Shown: in pieces, positions 49,729-62,426 of the stretch
How the letters are laid out: every line of letters begins with the position of its first letter
How positions within the stretch are numbered: position 1 is the stretch's first letter
Assembly: GCF_024868665.1 (NCBI RefSeq)
Contig: NC_079904.1
Location: 4,355,807-4,419,806 of the forward strand
Direction of reading: 5' to 3'
DNA length: 64,000 nucleotides
Source: Triplophysa rosa
Lineage: Eukaryota; Chordata; Actinopteri; Cypriniformes; Nemacheilidae
The notes under the pieces: generated by a model
Databases searched by the model: none
What the model was told of the DNA's origin: nothing
Seen by the model: the letters and a program-made list of their open reading frames with translations, nothing else
Program-made: the position numbers and the translations under genes

Positions 49729-51105
49729 GTAAGCTTTACAAAGAGCCCACAAACTTTTCAAAACTTTGATAATATATTTTTTTAGTAGCGGCATTTATAT
49801 AATCGCGTTGAGCTGAGCCCATTGGAAAGTGTATATAGAGATATTTAACGTAAGAGAAATGCTTTTTCTAGAGTTGTAAAAGTTCAAATGACTTGCTCAG
49901 ATAAAATTGTAATTTTAGCCACATTTCCCTGCAATGTCTGATTTATGTGACATGTTACAGTATAGGTGTTATATTACGATTCGTGATATTTCACGTGAGA
50001 TGGAAGTTTCGTTCGGTAGAAAAATGTCGTTTTAGAAACCTTCCAATAATCAAAACAAAAAAACGAAATGACTGAAAAATGTTGATTTGTGTCTAGGAAA
50101 AACAATTTGAAGGAAAACGTTATAGTAGAAATCGAAATGTGAATGTAGTGGAACTTATTTGAGGCCTTTTTTGCTTCGAAAATCTGATTAAAATACTTTT
50201 AGACTGTGTTTTTGACTTTGCTGTACAAATTTTATTCAGGAAAAGAAACGAGACGTCCTTTTCTGCTCAGTCCTAGCGCGCGATAGGAGGCGCTGTTCAT
50301 ACCCCATAATAAACTATCATTGCGTTACCGGGGCATATTTTCGGTAGACAGTATATTTTGTTATTTGTTAAATATCATTTTGTTGTTTTTATAGAAATTA
50401 AACGCAGTGAACAGAACACTCAAGAGCCTTAAAGTCATCATAGTAAAACAAATCAATATCTGTATAGCAGTTATCAAATTATATTTGCCCGAAAAGTACG
50501 TTTTGTTCATTTGTAATCCAAACAACAAAGTACACTACTCTTTTTCTCTTTCCATTTCTCTGGACTTTTATTGACCTTCATTCTTTTAGTTCTTAGCTTA
50601 AAGTCACAGGACCCCAAAAATGTTGATATGCTGCCCTCACTCCTGGTGCACATGAAACAGGGAACGTCTAAAACAGCTTCTCATTTTCTCCGTATTGGAG
50701 AATTAATGAAAAGTTAAATTCACCATTCAAGAGAATGTGTTTGTTTTATATTTAAAAATCCCTGCCATGACTGAGGGAATGGACGCGTTGCTAAATAGAC
50801 ACCTTGCTTAGTTGATGTTTCATGAAGCTGCTTTAAGTGTGTCTTTAAAAAAAACTGTTGCATTCAAAGGGGAGATTTAATATCAGAAAAACAAAAGACA
50901 GTAATTAACAAAGCCCTGGCTGGCAGTTATCTTCACCACCCTACATGTGTGAGCCACATGTTCGATATCCAAGCCATCCAAGACCTTCTGAACGTTATAT
51001 TTTGTGAATCTTTCGATCTGTTTTCACAATAACATCCTTAGCAGGTGCTGAAAAATACGCTCTGTTACATCTGAGCTTTCTGTTTTCAGCTAGACGTCCC
51101 TCAAG

Positions 51106-52248
51106 ATGGGTGACTGGAGTGCATTGGGAAGGCTCCTCGACAAGGTGCAGGCCTACTCCACCGCCGGAGGGAAGGTCTGGCTCTCGGTTCTCTTCATCTT
51201 CCGGATCCTCGTTCTGGGAACGGCCGTGGAGTCGGCCTGGGGCGACGAGCAGTCGGCTTTCAAGTGCAACACCCAGCAGCCCGGTTGCGAGAACGTCTGC
51301 TACGACAAGTCGTTCCCCATCTCGCACGTGCGCTTCTGGGTGCTGCAGATCATCTTCGTGTCCACGCCCACGCTTCTGTACCTGGCGCACGTCTTCTACC
51401 TGATGCGCAAGGAGGCGAAGCTCAACCGCAAGCAGGAGGAACTGATAGCGGTCCAGAACGAAGGCGGCGACGTGGACCTCCACCTGAAGAAGATCGAGCT
51501 CAAGAAGCTCAAGTACGGCCTGGAGGAGCACGGTAAGGTGAAGATGAAGGGCGCTCTCCTGCGCACGTACATCATCAGCATCCTGTTCAAGTCCATCTTC
51601 GAGGTGGCCTTCCTCATGATTCAGTGGTATATTTACGGCTTCAGCCTGGCGGCCGTGTACACCTGCAAGCGCTTGCCTTGCCCCCATCAAGTCGACTGCT
51701 TCCTCTCCAGGCCCACGGAGAAGACCGTCTTCATCGTCTTCATGCTGGTGGTCTCTCTGGTGTCGCTGTTGCTCAACGTCATCGAGCTCTTCTACGTTTT
51801 GTTCAAACGGATCAAGGACCGTGTGAAAGGCCGACAAAACCAGCTCGTCACCGGCACGATGAGCCCGACGCCTAAGGACCTGTCCACGACCAAGTATGCC
51901 TACTACAACGGCTGCTCCTCGCCGACCGCGCCGCTGTCGCCCATGTCGCCTCCGGGCTACAAGCTAGCCACTGGTGAAAGGACCAACTCGTGTCGCAATT
52001 ATAACAAGCAGGCCAATGAGCAAAACTGGGCCAACTACAGCACAGAACAGAACCGTCTGGGCCAGAACGGGAGCACCATCTCCAATTCACACGCTAGAGC
52101 CTTCGACTACCCCGACGATACGCACGAGCACAAGCAACTAACGCCGGGCCACGAGCTGCAGCCGCTGGCGTTGATAGATGCCCGGCCGTGCAGCCGGGCG
52201 AGCAGCCGCATGAGCGGTCGACCGAGGCCCGACGACCTGGATGTCTAG
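51106..52248 (+). CDS. gja1: Connexin 43 (gap junction alpha-1), 380 aa
   Basis: The principal gap-junction channel protein of heart, bone, fin and glia. It begins [19 protein letters not shown]. Cysteines are at 54/61/65 and 187/192/198, the same numbering as human Cx43. TM4 is followed by the long Cx43 tail with [15 protein letters not shown] (MAPK sites and the PY motif), [31 protein letters not shown] and the C-terminal RPRPDDLDV, a PDZ ligand for ZO-1. Tyr in TKYAYYNG matches the Src-target region. The coding sequence is far richer in G/C at third positions than the neighbouring connexins. Teleosts often have two gja1 copies; this one matches the copy linked to tbc1d32. Confidence 0.98.
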   Translation: MGDWSALGRLLDKVQAYSTAGGKVWLSVLFIFRILVLGTAVESAWGDEQSAFKCNTQQPGCENVCYDKSFPISHVRFWVLQIIFVSTPTLLYLAHVFYLMRKEAKLNRKQEELIAVQNEGGDVDLHLKKIELKKLKYGLEEHGKVKMKGALLRTYIISILFKSIFEVAFLMIQWYIYGFSLAAVYTCKRLPCPHQVDCFLSRPTEKTVFIVFMLVVSLVSLLLNVIELFYVLFKRIKDRVKGRQNQLVTGTMSPTPKDLSTTKYAYYNGCSSPTAPLSPMSPPGYKLATGERTNSCRNYNKQANEQNWANYSTEQNRLGQNGSTISNSHARAFDYPDDTHEHKQLTPGHELQPLALIDARPCSRASSRMSGRPRPDDLDV

Positions 52249-53860
52249 CCGCGCGACCTCGTGCCACGTCACTGCGCTAGAGGACTGACGCAGGCGCTCA
52301 CTTCCTGTACCGAGGGGGCGGGGCTAAATCCGCACAAGTTCCTCATTCTAGACTCTAGTCGATACAGAGACATAAAATTACTCACACTGCTGGAGGTACT
52401 ATTCGTTAATAATGATGTCGAAACTAGCACAGCTAACACGCCCTAACAACCGAAAAAGCCAGGTGCCCAAGAGAGAACGCGTGGGCCGTATGCGGCGCGT
52501 CTCTCAACACCAGAATATGCCTTGGCGATTCGTTTCCTTTTGCTTTTATGGGTTTCGTAAAATGATTCGGTTTTAACACGTTGCACTCCCATGTGTCGTT
52601 TTCTAACCCCCACCGTTGATCTCACTTGTTATGTCACTCATTTTTAAGTCGTTTTGGATAAAAGCATCTGCTAAATGACGAAATGTCATTCATTCTCATG
52701 ACCTCGAATCTGTGTCGTCCAACAGGGTGTTTAAAAGGTGTTCACAACGAATTAATATTTATTTATTCATTAGATTAACAGGATGTCCACCACTATAAAG
52801 AAGATTGACTACTAATCAAGGTCATGTCTACATAACTAATACCATCCAATCGCATATTTATTGACAATAATCCAAATTTCAGCAGTACGTTCATCAGCAA
52901 ATAAGAGAAGGGTTTTATTAATCACAGTGGACTGTCATTTTCCTGATAAACTTTGAATTTATGTGGTGTTGGTTTTGTTATTCGATGACATTTCATCGTT
53001 ATTTTTGGTGGTGGTGGTGGTGGTCTGAAACAGAAGAGTTTATGTGTAGACTTTCTTTTTTTGTTTTTGTATTTAGATTTTTTGCTGAAATTGAGAGAAA
53101 GGCTTTGTTTTTGTTCCTTTTTTTAAACGTATGTCATTTTTCTTTTCCGATTCGGTTTGAAATGAATTAGAGTAGACTTCATGTTTTCTCGTGTCTTGCC
53201 TTTGGAGTGAATGACTTGTTAACTCGATGTAATCACTGCTGCTTGAGAGATAGAGATTTAGTACTGTAAATCAAGCTAACTATGTCACAAATGTGAGTTT
53301 TTAGAAGACTGCTTGTAAGAGCTGGACTAATATTTAGTCAGTTATATTAAAAGATAAATGCCAGCGTAGCTCCACAACTACCAAACGCTAGTAGGCGAAA
53401 TTTCATTTCGGACATTCATTCTTTTGATTCTCAAACGTTGCATCATAACATGTTGGTACTCATTCGCAGAGGCTCATGGATATTTCAGCTACGATGGTGT
53501 TTGCACTGAGAGTTTGTCTAGGGTGTTATTTGAAGCAAAAATGACAAGGAAAGTTCTCTGTTATGCACGAAACTAATTTATTTTACAACACACTACAAGG
53601 CGTAAATTCACTACACTTTTACAGCGCGCTCACAGAATCTTTGGGTTTTGGATGTCTGAGGTTTTACATCTGGTAAATAACACAAAAGGTTTCAAGTTGG
53701 TTTTCAATTGAAACAACACTGATGTTTGTCATTCCTTGGGAATCCACTGTTGTACAGTGTTCATGTTGATGGAAAAACATGCAATCGAATCGAAAAAAAG
53801 GACGTTAATCCAATCTGTGAAAAGCAATTTAACCAATAAAGTTTTTTCTTTGTAATTCTG
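52249..53860 (+). other. gja1: gja1 3'UTR and poly(A) signal
   Basis: The long AT-rich 3'UTR ends near the poly(A) signal AATAAA at 53836-53841, giving about 1.6 kb. It contains an AU-rich ATTTATTTATT stretch near 52757, a short GGT tract near 53008-53022, and a GGATAAAAGCATCTGCTAAATG tail typical of fish SINE/LINE ends at about 52657-52678. Confidence 0.6.
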
Positions 53861-54539
53861 CATTTGTGTCTCGGTTTCATGTCACACGGAAACGGTTCAG
53901 TAATACTGTAGAGAGACGTTCTTACTAAGGTGCAATAGACATCAGTCAGCCTAAGCATTTTTATGTTCGAAAAACACACAATGCACTGCAATTTGTCTGG
54001 AGCCAGTATCTGAAGGAGTCTGGTTCGAGCGTTTTATCCAAGAGAATTAGCCGTACACAACCACTTGCATTTAAACAAGCAATAGAGACAAACGCAGTGT
54101 AACAGCCAAAATCGACTTACGCCAAGACCCGCTCGCAAACCGAAAGACTGATACGTTTTTACATGTATGTTTTAAAACGCCCCAGAAACTTTCAAAATTT
54201 CATCATATAAAAAGATTCAGTGCCTTTTCTCTTATCCAAGTTTCCTATTTAACCTTTCCACAAAGCTAAATAAAACCATATGCTTGGGCCGAGTCTGCCG
54301 ACCACATGTGGCTAGAGCAGAAGAATGTAAAAAAAGCACGAGACTTTGATCTAGTGCTAATTAATGCAGATCTTTTTAAACCAGATTTATCTCGCAATGC
54401 TATTGCGTATAACAGAGACCCAACCGATAAATCCCGTAGGTATTCATGAGAATATGATAAAAGAAAAGTTAGGCCCACAGGAATAAGTTTGCCTAAAAGC
54501 ATTAGGATGAAAGTCTTTCAGCCCAGCATTTTCTTTTAT

Positions 54540-54844
54540 TTAAAGGGATAGTTCACGTGAACGTAAAAATTGTGTCGTTATTTTTTCACCTTCATTTCAT
54601 TCAAAACCTGTATATGACTATTTGAACGAACGCAAAAGAAGATATTTTGAGAAATGTCACAGTGGTTTTGTGTCCATTCAATGGAAGACAATGGGGGCCA
54701 GTGTTGTTTGGTTATCAACGTACTTCAAAATATCGTCTTTTGTGTTGTGCAAAAGAAAGAGTCATATACAGTACAGGTTTGGAATGACATGAGGGTGAGT
54801 AAGTGATGACAGAATTTTCATTTTTGGGTGAACTATCCCTTTAA
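54540..54844. mobile_element. Foldback MITE downstream of gja1
   Basis: TTAAAGGGATAGTTCAC at the left and TTTGGGTGAACTATCCCTTTAA at the right, flanked by TTAA at 54540 and 54841. Confidence 0.8.
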
Positions 54845-56906
54845 GAAGGATGGAGAGTGTATATATTATTGGATATATTTTATGCAAATTCACTATTAAT
54901 ACCACAAAATATCTGCGCAAACAAACTGGAGTAAACACGAGTTTGTTTCAGGGAGAGATGGGTACTTATGTACGGAGAGTTTAAATGCACATACAGCCGT
55001 GTTTTGCTCACAGACTACTGTTAACCTCAGTGTGTGAGTTACATTTCCGGCGTATATACATCCACCCAGACCACAACTCCTGGGTGGTGCTGACAACTCA
55101 TGTAAAATGGCTAAAAAATGTACTAAAAATGGCAAATAGACTTTTTCTGATGACGTTGCCCATTTTGATAGCTCCTGTATGTTTTGGACAGCCCCTGATT
55201 AACGTCTTTTACACTGAAATATACAACTTCCTCCTTTTTATCCTTGCATACAACAAATTTACCCACAATTCTCACACTTGATCCCAATTTTGAATCCCTA
55301 CGTGCATCTCTCTCCTGCTCTTATCTGGCAGGAGTTCCGAGTACAGGTACAAGAAAACATCGTATGTGATTCCCGAAAACCGCCCGGTTCTTCCTGGAGC
55401 TCGGCAAGAGCGGAGGAACGCCGGCTATCACACCTGTAAACGTGCCATACTCGGTCGGCGTTCGCCGGTCTTCACCTTCAGGGCACGGTGGATATCATGC
55501 ACAGTCATGTTTCCTGAGAGACCTGCCCACTCCCCGATGTTTATATAAGCATAAGAGAAGCAAAACAATAGGATGCTTCCAATTTTACAATGGCGAGAGC
55601 TGCCAATCCCAAATGGTGTCTCAGCTTTCCGTGCGGTTAGAAATTGGATTCATCCTTGTTGCATTTTTCTTTGAAATTTTCCACTGCTAGACGCTCCGGC
55701 ACTGCTGAGAGAAAAGATGTGGTTTTATTAAACATGGAAGAGCTGCTCCCAAACATGTCTAATAGGCTGAGGAACATGAACCGAGTTCAGAAGAACGTAG
55801 TGCTAATAGACCCTCTCTGTCAGCGGGAGTTTATAAATCTCCATCATTCTCTAGTTTCTCGCACTTTACTGTTTGACGCTATCGGTGTCTCTTACTTCAT
55901 CTACTACATTGACTGAGTCCCTGGCTGTTTCTTTAGGATAAGTTGATGTTGACTTGGCCACATTAGCTCTTCACTGTCAGGTCGGGCATTTGTAGTACCA
56001 ACAGGAAGTCTGCAGGAAGACCCGAGGCATGTGACCCCAGGCCTTGCCATTTCCTTCTGTGGAAAACAACTCAAAGTGTTGCCACTCGCCATTTTGCCAA
56101 AAGTAACTTATGTGTATAAATACTGGAGTAAAAGCATGGTTAATCTTCATTAGGGACCCTAGCAACCACATAGCAACATGCTGACCATAGTCAACATGCT
56201 GGCAACCACCCCAGCATCATGGCAGCGAGGAAAAGCACCACTAGAAATCTAGTTATTGTATAATCGCCGAGGGGTGATTTTGTCCTCCAACAGGCTATAT
56301 TTCATCCCTCTGCTTTCGCTTTCAATCAAAACGCACGCAGTCATGATTTTATGTTGCTTTATTTCAGGGCGCATAAACCGTTTATTGTTAAAAGCTGTCG
56401 TCAGACATTTAAAGTTAGAGAGTGGCACATGACACACAAAGGGCTGTTGGAAGCTTCTGCTAATAGCACAGAGAGAGGAAGACACACAAAGGCCGCCTGA
56501 AAACAGACACAAACTCGGACAGGGGAAATAGGAGACAGGATACAGTTCATATGATCACTAACTACCGGGCAGAGAGAAGAGAATGGAAAGATATATAATC
56601 TCAGCGGTTAATTTATATATCTGGCTCATATATCTTTAGTCGTATATCTCGCTGTTGTGAAAATCGTGCATTTCAAGTTGATTCTTTTGAACATTTGAAC
56701 AACAGTACGCGTTTAGATAAAATGTTTGTTTTTTTAAGATCATGAGAAACATTTCAGTCAAGTGGTCCTAAACTTTAAAAATGGTGTATATCTTTATATT
56801 TTTCTGTTAAATGTATATTTGTATGTTCAGAAGACAATATGATACAAATCTGATATACAAATTGTAATGTGAAGCATTATTAAAACGTGTGTGGGGTCTG
56901 CCATTA

Positions 56907-57262
56907 TTAAAGGAACAATTCACCCAAAAATGAAAATTCTGTATTCATTTACTCAAGTTGTTCTAAATCTGTATACATTTCTTTGTTCTGATGAACACAT
57001 AGACAGATATTTGGAAGAATGCTTGTTAACCAAAATTTCTTGGCCACCATTTGGCCATAAATTGCTTTATAAATGTCTTTGTTCTGTTGAACACGAAAGA
57101 AGATATTTTGTAGAATGTAAGCAAATCGTTCTGGGGCACTATGGTAGTCAATGGTGGCCAAGAACTGTTTGGTTACAAACATTCTTTCTCTGTGTTCTTC
57201 GGAACAAAGAAATGTATACAGATTTGAAACAACTGGTAAATGATGAAACAGTTTTCATTTTT
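56907..57262. mobile_element. Foldback MITE
   Basis: Left end TTAAAGGAACAATTCACCC with internal family segments (TTCTGATGAACACA, GGGGCACTATGGTAGTCAA). The right terminus is degenerate. Confidence 0.65.
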
Positions 57263-58607
57263 CCTGAAAAGTCGCAAAGTGGCCCATAAAACATCTCAAA
57301 TAAGCAAAATCATACAACAATTAGAAGACAGTGGTTATGGTCCAACATTTGGTGTTTATATTTTCCACGTTTAAGCTTAAAAGCCCTAGTCCCCATTCAC
57401 TTATTATATAGAATGACACTGAGAATATTCCTCAAAACACTAGAAGTGATGACAGGATCTTTATTTTCGGCTGAACTCTTCCTTTAAGAGGGCAACACAT
57501 CTTCTCCTACACTCCCTTACTAACTTACCAGAGTGCAAAAAGCAGGCAGAAGAAAGAGACAGATGCTCACTGGAATGCATTAAATGAGGCAGATGAAGAG
57601 AATTAGCAAGAATGAAGCGCAAATCCAGAACACGAGCACCATCGCATGATGTACGCACACACCAGTGATGAACCACTACAGGTTTTCATAGAAAGAACTG
57701 ATACTTGAAAAACAAAAAAAGTCATGTGTCGCTCTCAAAGCAGGATGTTGGCCATGTGGGATGGATTATACCGCGGCCCTGCCACTGTCCTCTCTGCTCT
57801 CTCCAACCCAGCGCCACCTTTGTTTTGACAGGCTCTCCTGTCCAAGTGTCAAGGCCATTAAAACTTTAATGTGGTAGGCTCCTGCGAGTCTCAACGAGAG
57901 ACTTTAAAGTTCACCGGGGCTCTGTAAGACATCTCTAATTGAGGTGGATGGGGTTTGGAGAGACACAGGGTCCAAAACTGGGATTACGAGACTTCATCAG
58001 TTACGGAGAGGTCAGGAGGGAAGAAAGTATGCAGCGTACATCCAAAGTCAATAGCGGGTTGACTGGCATAAGCAAAATATTTCCATGCTCACCCCTGAAC
58101 GCCGCTCTGTGTTTTTTTCCCCTCGCTTCCAAAGCGACTCTCACTTACGGCAAAGTCCAATATGTTGACTATGGTCATTACTCTAAATTTAGCCAGATGC
58201 GCCCCGGTTTTCCACTGAGAGGTCCAAATCGGGAAAATCAAGCCAGGAGTATTCTAAGAATGGGGAATAAGATATATTTCATTCGCCCTGACTGTTACTA
58301 GCATCTATTCAAAGAATGTAACAGATTGAATCACTTGAGCGGTGCTCTTCTGGCAATATGTATTTGCCATAGCTATAATTTTAAAGGTCTGTAGATGCTT
58401 AGACAGAAGGAATGGAGAGTAACTTCTGTTGAACTGCTATAGGGGATTTATGGAGTCAGGAGGTCAGGCACAAAGCAACCTCTCACTAAAATGCCATTAA
58501 CAGCATTAACTCTTAAAGTATGATGTGAGAACGTCCATACTATTACTATGCAATATGTATGCTGTGCACAATTTGTGCACAAAATCCTGTTTGGTGTTTC
58601 ATATTAT

Positions 58608-59060
58608 ACTTTTTCAACATAAAGTATACATTTATATTTTGTTGTTAATTTTACTCTTTATATTTATGCAAATACTATACAACTTTTCCTTACTTGCCTG
58701 AATGTTATTGGGACTTTCAGACACCCGTAATCAAGCCAAAATGCTATGATGTGTTATGCAATGTACTTTTCAAAAATCATGCAATATTCATGTGTACTGC
58801 TCATTAAAATGAACTTTTTCTATATTTTATTTCTTATGATACTTTTTCAACATAAAGTATACATTTATATTTTATCGTTAATTTTCCTCTTTATATTGAT
58901 GCAATTAATATAAACATTTTCCTTCCTTGCCTGAATGTTATTGGGACTTTCAGACACCCGTAAGCAAGCAGAAATGTTACGTGTTATGTAATGTATTTTT
59001 GTGAAAGGATGTACAAATAAAAATCATGCAATATTCATTTGTACTGCTCATTAAAAAAAT
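58608..59060. repeat. Tandem duplication, period 233 bp
   Basis: Two copies start at ACTTTTTCAACATAAAGTAT (58608 and 58841) and share TGAATGTTATTGGGACTTTC and AATCATGCAATATTCAT. The second is diverged by substitutions and a small insertion. Confidence 0.8.
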
Positions 59061-59215
59061 TATATATATTTTCATATCTCATATTCTTCATTAAGCTGTG
59101 TTATGCGTGTGAAGATGTGCATTTAACTTCTATCACGTTAAAAGAAAATCACAGCCTACTACTTAAAGGTCCAGGTTGCGAATAGCAGCAAACGGCTCAT
59201 TGGAAAAATTAAAAT

Positions 59216-59476
59216 GGCTGTCAAAAGTGCCCCAGAATGGTTTGCTTTCTTAAATTCTTAAAGATATCTAATTTTGTGTTCAACAGAACAAAAACAGGAT
59301 TTTGAAAAATCCTATTATGTTAGTCAACGATGCTCCAGAAATGTCAGTTGCTAACATTTTTCCAAAAAACTTCCTTTGTGTTCATTAGAAAAAATAACTT
59401 TATACAGGTTTGGAACAACTTGAGGATGAGTAAATGATGACAGAACTTTCATTTTTTGGGTGAACTGTTCCTTTAA
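59216..59476. mobile_element. Foldback MITE, 5' truncated
   Basis: It begins within the internal GTCAAAAGTGCCCCAGAATG segment and ends TTTGGGTGAACTGTTCCTTTAA. It follows a fragment of the TTAAAGGTCCAG element at about 59164. Confidence 0.62.
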
Positions 59477-59969
59477 CTGGAAGATGATCCTCCAGGAGCC
59501 GATTGCATAAACATGGCCATGGCAAGACAGTGTCTAAGAATTAGTCTGACTAACTAAAGTCAATGAAGAAAGACTGTTGCATAAAATAAGCTCATGGTCT
59601 TTAGTGAGACAGTCTGAATTGTAGAAAAAGTAAGACACTGAACAACTTAAAACAAGAAGGCGCTAAACCCAGCTTTTCTTTGCTGAAAATATTGGCATAT
59701 TAGAGGAATACAATGCTGCCAAATCAACTTAAATTAACAGATTACAGTGCAAATAATCATAAAAACAAGGCTTGGGCTGTAACTGAGAACATTAATAGTG
59801 TAAATCGGTCAGTTTCACAAACCATCAAATATGTACACAAAAGAAATCTCCAGCATTTTCATAAGACTTCCAGTGAATTTTATTGGTATTTGAAAGCTCT
59901 TCCTCTTCTTCTTATTATTAAAATATTTGCTACTTTACAATACAAAGTCAGGCCATTTTTAGATCTAGA

Positions 59970-60138
59970 CCCTATTGAAAAAACCAGCATATGCTGGTTT
60001 GGTATGTTTTGATGCTGGTTTGTGCTGGTTTAAGATGGTAATGTGCTGGGTCATGTGCTGGTCCTTAGCTGGTTTAAGGTGGTCAAACCAGCATCAAATC
60101 ATACCTAATCCATCATATGCTGGTTTTTTCAACAGGGG
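59970..60138. mobile_element. GCTGGT-rich palindromic MITE
   Basis: The termini CCTATTGAAAAAACCAGCAT and ATGCTGGTTTTTTCAACAGG are inverted repeats, and the interior repeats GCTGGT many times. About 168 bp. Confidence 0.75.
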
Positions 60139-61315
60139 AGCAGTTGACAGGTTATTGGTTTCCATAACAACATCATAACGAAAAGTTAGCCAGGGGGCCA
60201 TCAGTCTTAATTTTGTTGTCTTAAATTAGACCGATCTAAGATGTTATGCAACTGACTTAAAAAGTAAACACTAGTCTTAACAGAAAAATTTAGACGACTA
60301 ACTTGTAAGACTCGTCTAACTTGTAAGACTGGGGGGGATTTGGGGTTGTGGTGCATGCATACTTGTCTTATGCATTTGCGTTGCGTGCATTCACATTTAA
60401 AATACGTCCGTCTAAGCGGGCAACCTGTTACGGCCCCATAAGTTAGCATCCACCCCCTCCGTTCCAGCCCGATACGTTAGCGGCCCACTGCTCCCCAACC
60501 TCACTGTACCTCCGCTGCATTGGCTCTGCATCCCCAGAAAAATTCACAAGCACGTTTACAATCGCATCAGGAATGCTAAAGCAGCTAAGAATGTTGTTAA
60601 AAATCGTGGCCATGTATATTTTCTCTTTTGCTCGCTGCGCACTGGCCAAGGCAGAAGTGGCTCTCAGATGCTGAGGAACTCGGAAATCAGCAGAAACGTG
60701 GACCGCCGATACGAAAACTCAGTGAGGATGACATAGTGCTTGCTTAACTGCTAGAGTCACATTCAACAAACAAACCTAAGCGCGTATCCACAGCTTTCTA
60801 AACTGTTGCGGTTTAATTTTCCTTGCTAGCCGTGCGAGGTTCTCGAAGCCGGAGTGATTGTAAAAACAGACATTGGCGACCGTGGTGGATTATTATATAA
60901 TGAAGTGTGCAACCTGCAATTGAATATGAAATGATATTGATGAATGAATGTTTGAGAACGGAAGATTCTCGCAATTCCATTAAGCTGACAAAGGGTTTCC
61001 TCATTTCCGTAATATTGCAGCATGCTGAGTCCGTGAGGGATAGCAGTTTTCCCCGGCTGTCTTCTGAGCGTCTGTGTAATCTCAGATCAGCGCTGTCTTT
61101 GTACACAGGTGCAGGTTTTCTCCATCTGCAGATCACATTGCTCTACTTCAAATTTACAGATTCAGGTTCAGGACAAACTGTTTTCTGGGTGAGGGCCACT
61201 GCTGCTCCCCCGAGACAATAAAGTTTCCCCCTTTTCTCCTGCTTAAAAAATGATAAACAAATTTCTTAAAGGTATCAAACTTGACTAGTATTGCGTATCC
61301 TTGTCAAGTCAATTT

Positions 61316-61718
61316 ACACCGAAATGAAAATTCTGTCATCATTTACTCGCCTACATGTGAACATATTTATTTCCACACAATAAAAGTGAACAGTGCCTAG
61401 AGAGGGTCAAACCTTAAAAATGACAAAATGCATGTAAGCACCATAAAAATGTCAATACAGTTCAAATGCTCAAAGCTTTGTGTGAAGAACAGACCCAAAT
61501 TTCATAAAGCACCGGCTCTTTTGACACGTTTAGAGCTTGAATTGAGCAGAAAGAACAATATTAAATGTCTATACGATAGTGACCAACATTCTGTTTGGGT
61601 ACATTCTTCAAAATGTCTTCTATTGTGTTCTGCAAAAGAAAGAAAGTCAGGTTAGGAATGACACGAGGGTGAGTAAATGATGAAACAATTGTCATTTATG
61701 GGTGAACTATCCATTTAA
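61316..61718. mobile_element. Foldback MITE
   Basis: AATGAAAATTCTGTCATCAT near the left and GGGTGAACTATCCATTTAA at the right. The centre is less conserved than in other copies. Confidence 0.6.
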
Positions 61719-61847
61719 CAGCCGCAAAAAAGAATAAATAACCAACCGAGCGCATAAAATACGATGGACAGAAAACAGAATGATGGCAAGGTCCAGGCAA
61801 AGGTTCAGGTGAAGAAAACATACAATATAATTGAAACAAATGGTGAA

Positions 61848-62008
61848 CACTCTTAAAAATGAAGGTGCTTCATGATGCCATAGAGAACCTTTTTTGTCTA
61901 AATGGTTCTATAAAGAAACTTTTACATCCAAAGAACCTTTTCTGTTTCACAAAACCTTTCTGTTTTCTTCAGATTATAAAAAGGTAAGAAAGACACGGTT
62001 CTTTAAAG
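61848..62008. mobile_element. Probable MITE with AAGGTGCTTC / GGTTCTT ends
   Basis: CACTCTTAAAAATGAAGGTG starts it. AAGAACC/GGTTCT words in both orientations give partial inverted structure, and it ends near GGTTCTTTAA. It is followed by a second element beginning AGGGGTCATATGGCACG, cut off by the GA repeat at 62334. Confidence 0.4.
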
Positions 62009-62331
62009 GGGTCATATGGCACGAATACGGGTTTTTCTGTGTCTTTGGTGTGTTATAAGTCGCCCATGCATGTATTAGACACGTAAAATTGCAAAAATGA
62101 AAGTATCATAACAAAAGATGCATTCTATCTAATAGCGAATGCTCACTCAGACCTGTCTGAAACGCCTCGTGTAACCACACCCCCACAAATCTACGTCAGT
62201 TGGTGGTATGATTTGACTAAGACCGCCCAAATGTATACGCAAGTAAGGTGGGCGTACCTGTCAGTACAATTGAAATATAAATGTTATAAATGTAATAATA
62301 TAAATGTTATTACTTCAACAGGGATTCTGTT

Positions 62332-62333
<2 letters not shown>

Positions 62334-62422
<89 letters not shown>
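62334..62422. repeat. (GA)n microsatellite
   Basis: About 89 bp of GA with one AAAG interruption, giving a spurious RERERE ORF. Confidence 0.92.

Positions 62423-62426
<4 letters not shown>

Noticed and set aside
50995..51837. 280-aa ORF antisense to gja1
   Set aside because: It is the shadow of a GC3-rich coding sequence; no splice sites, family motifs or independent start context support it.
55644..55916. 90-aa ORF in unique sequence
   Set aside because: No family resemblance; kept only as part of a possible non-coding conserved stretch.
57939..58301. 120-aa ORF downstream of gja1
   Set aside because: No recognisable domain, no splice or UTR context; length is within chance for this region.
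60443..60649. 68-aa minus ORF as a possible transposase remnant
   Set aside because: No transposase motif could be recognised; left unassigned.
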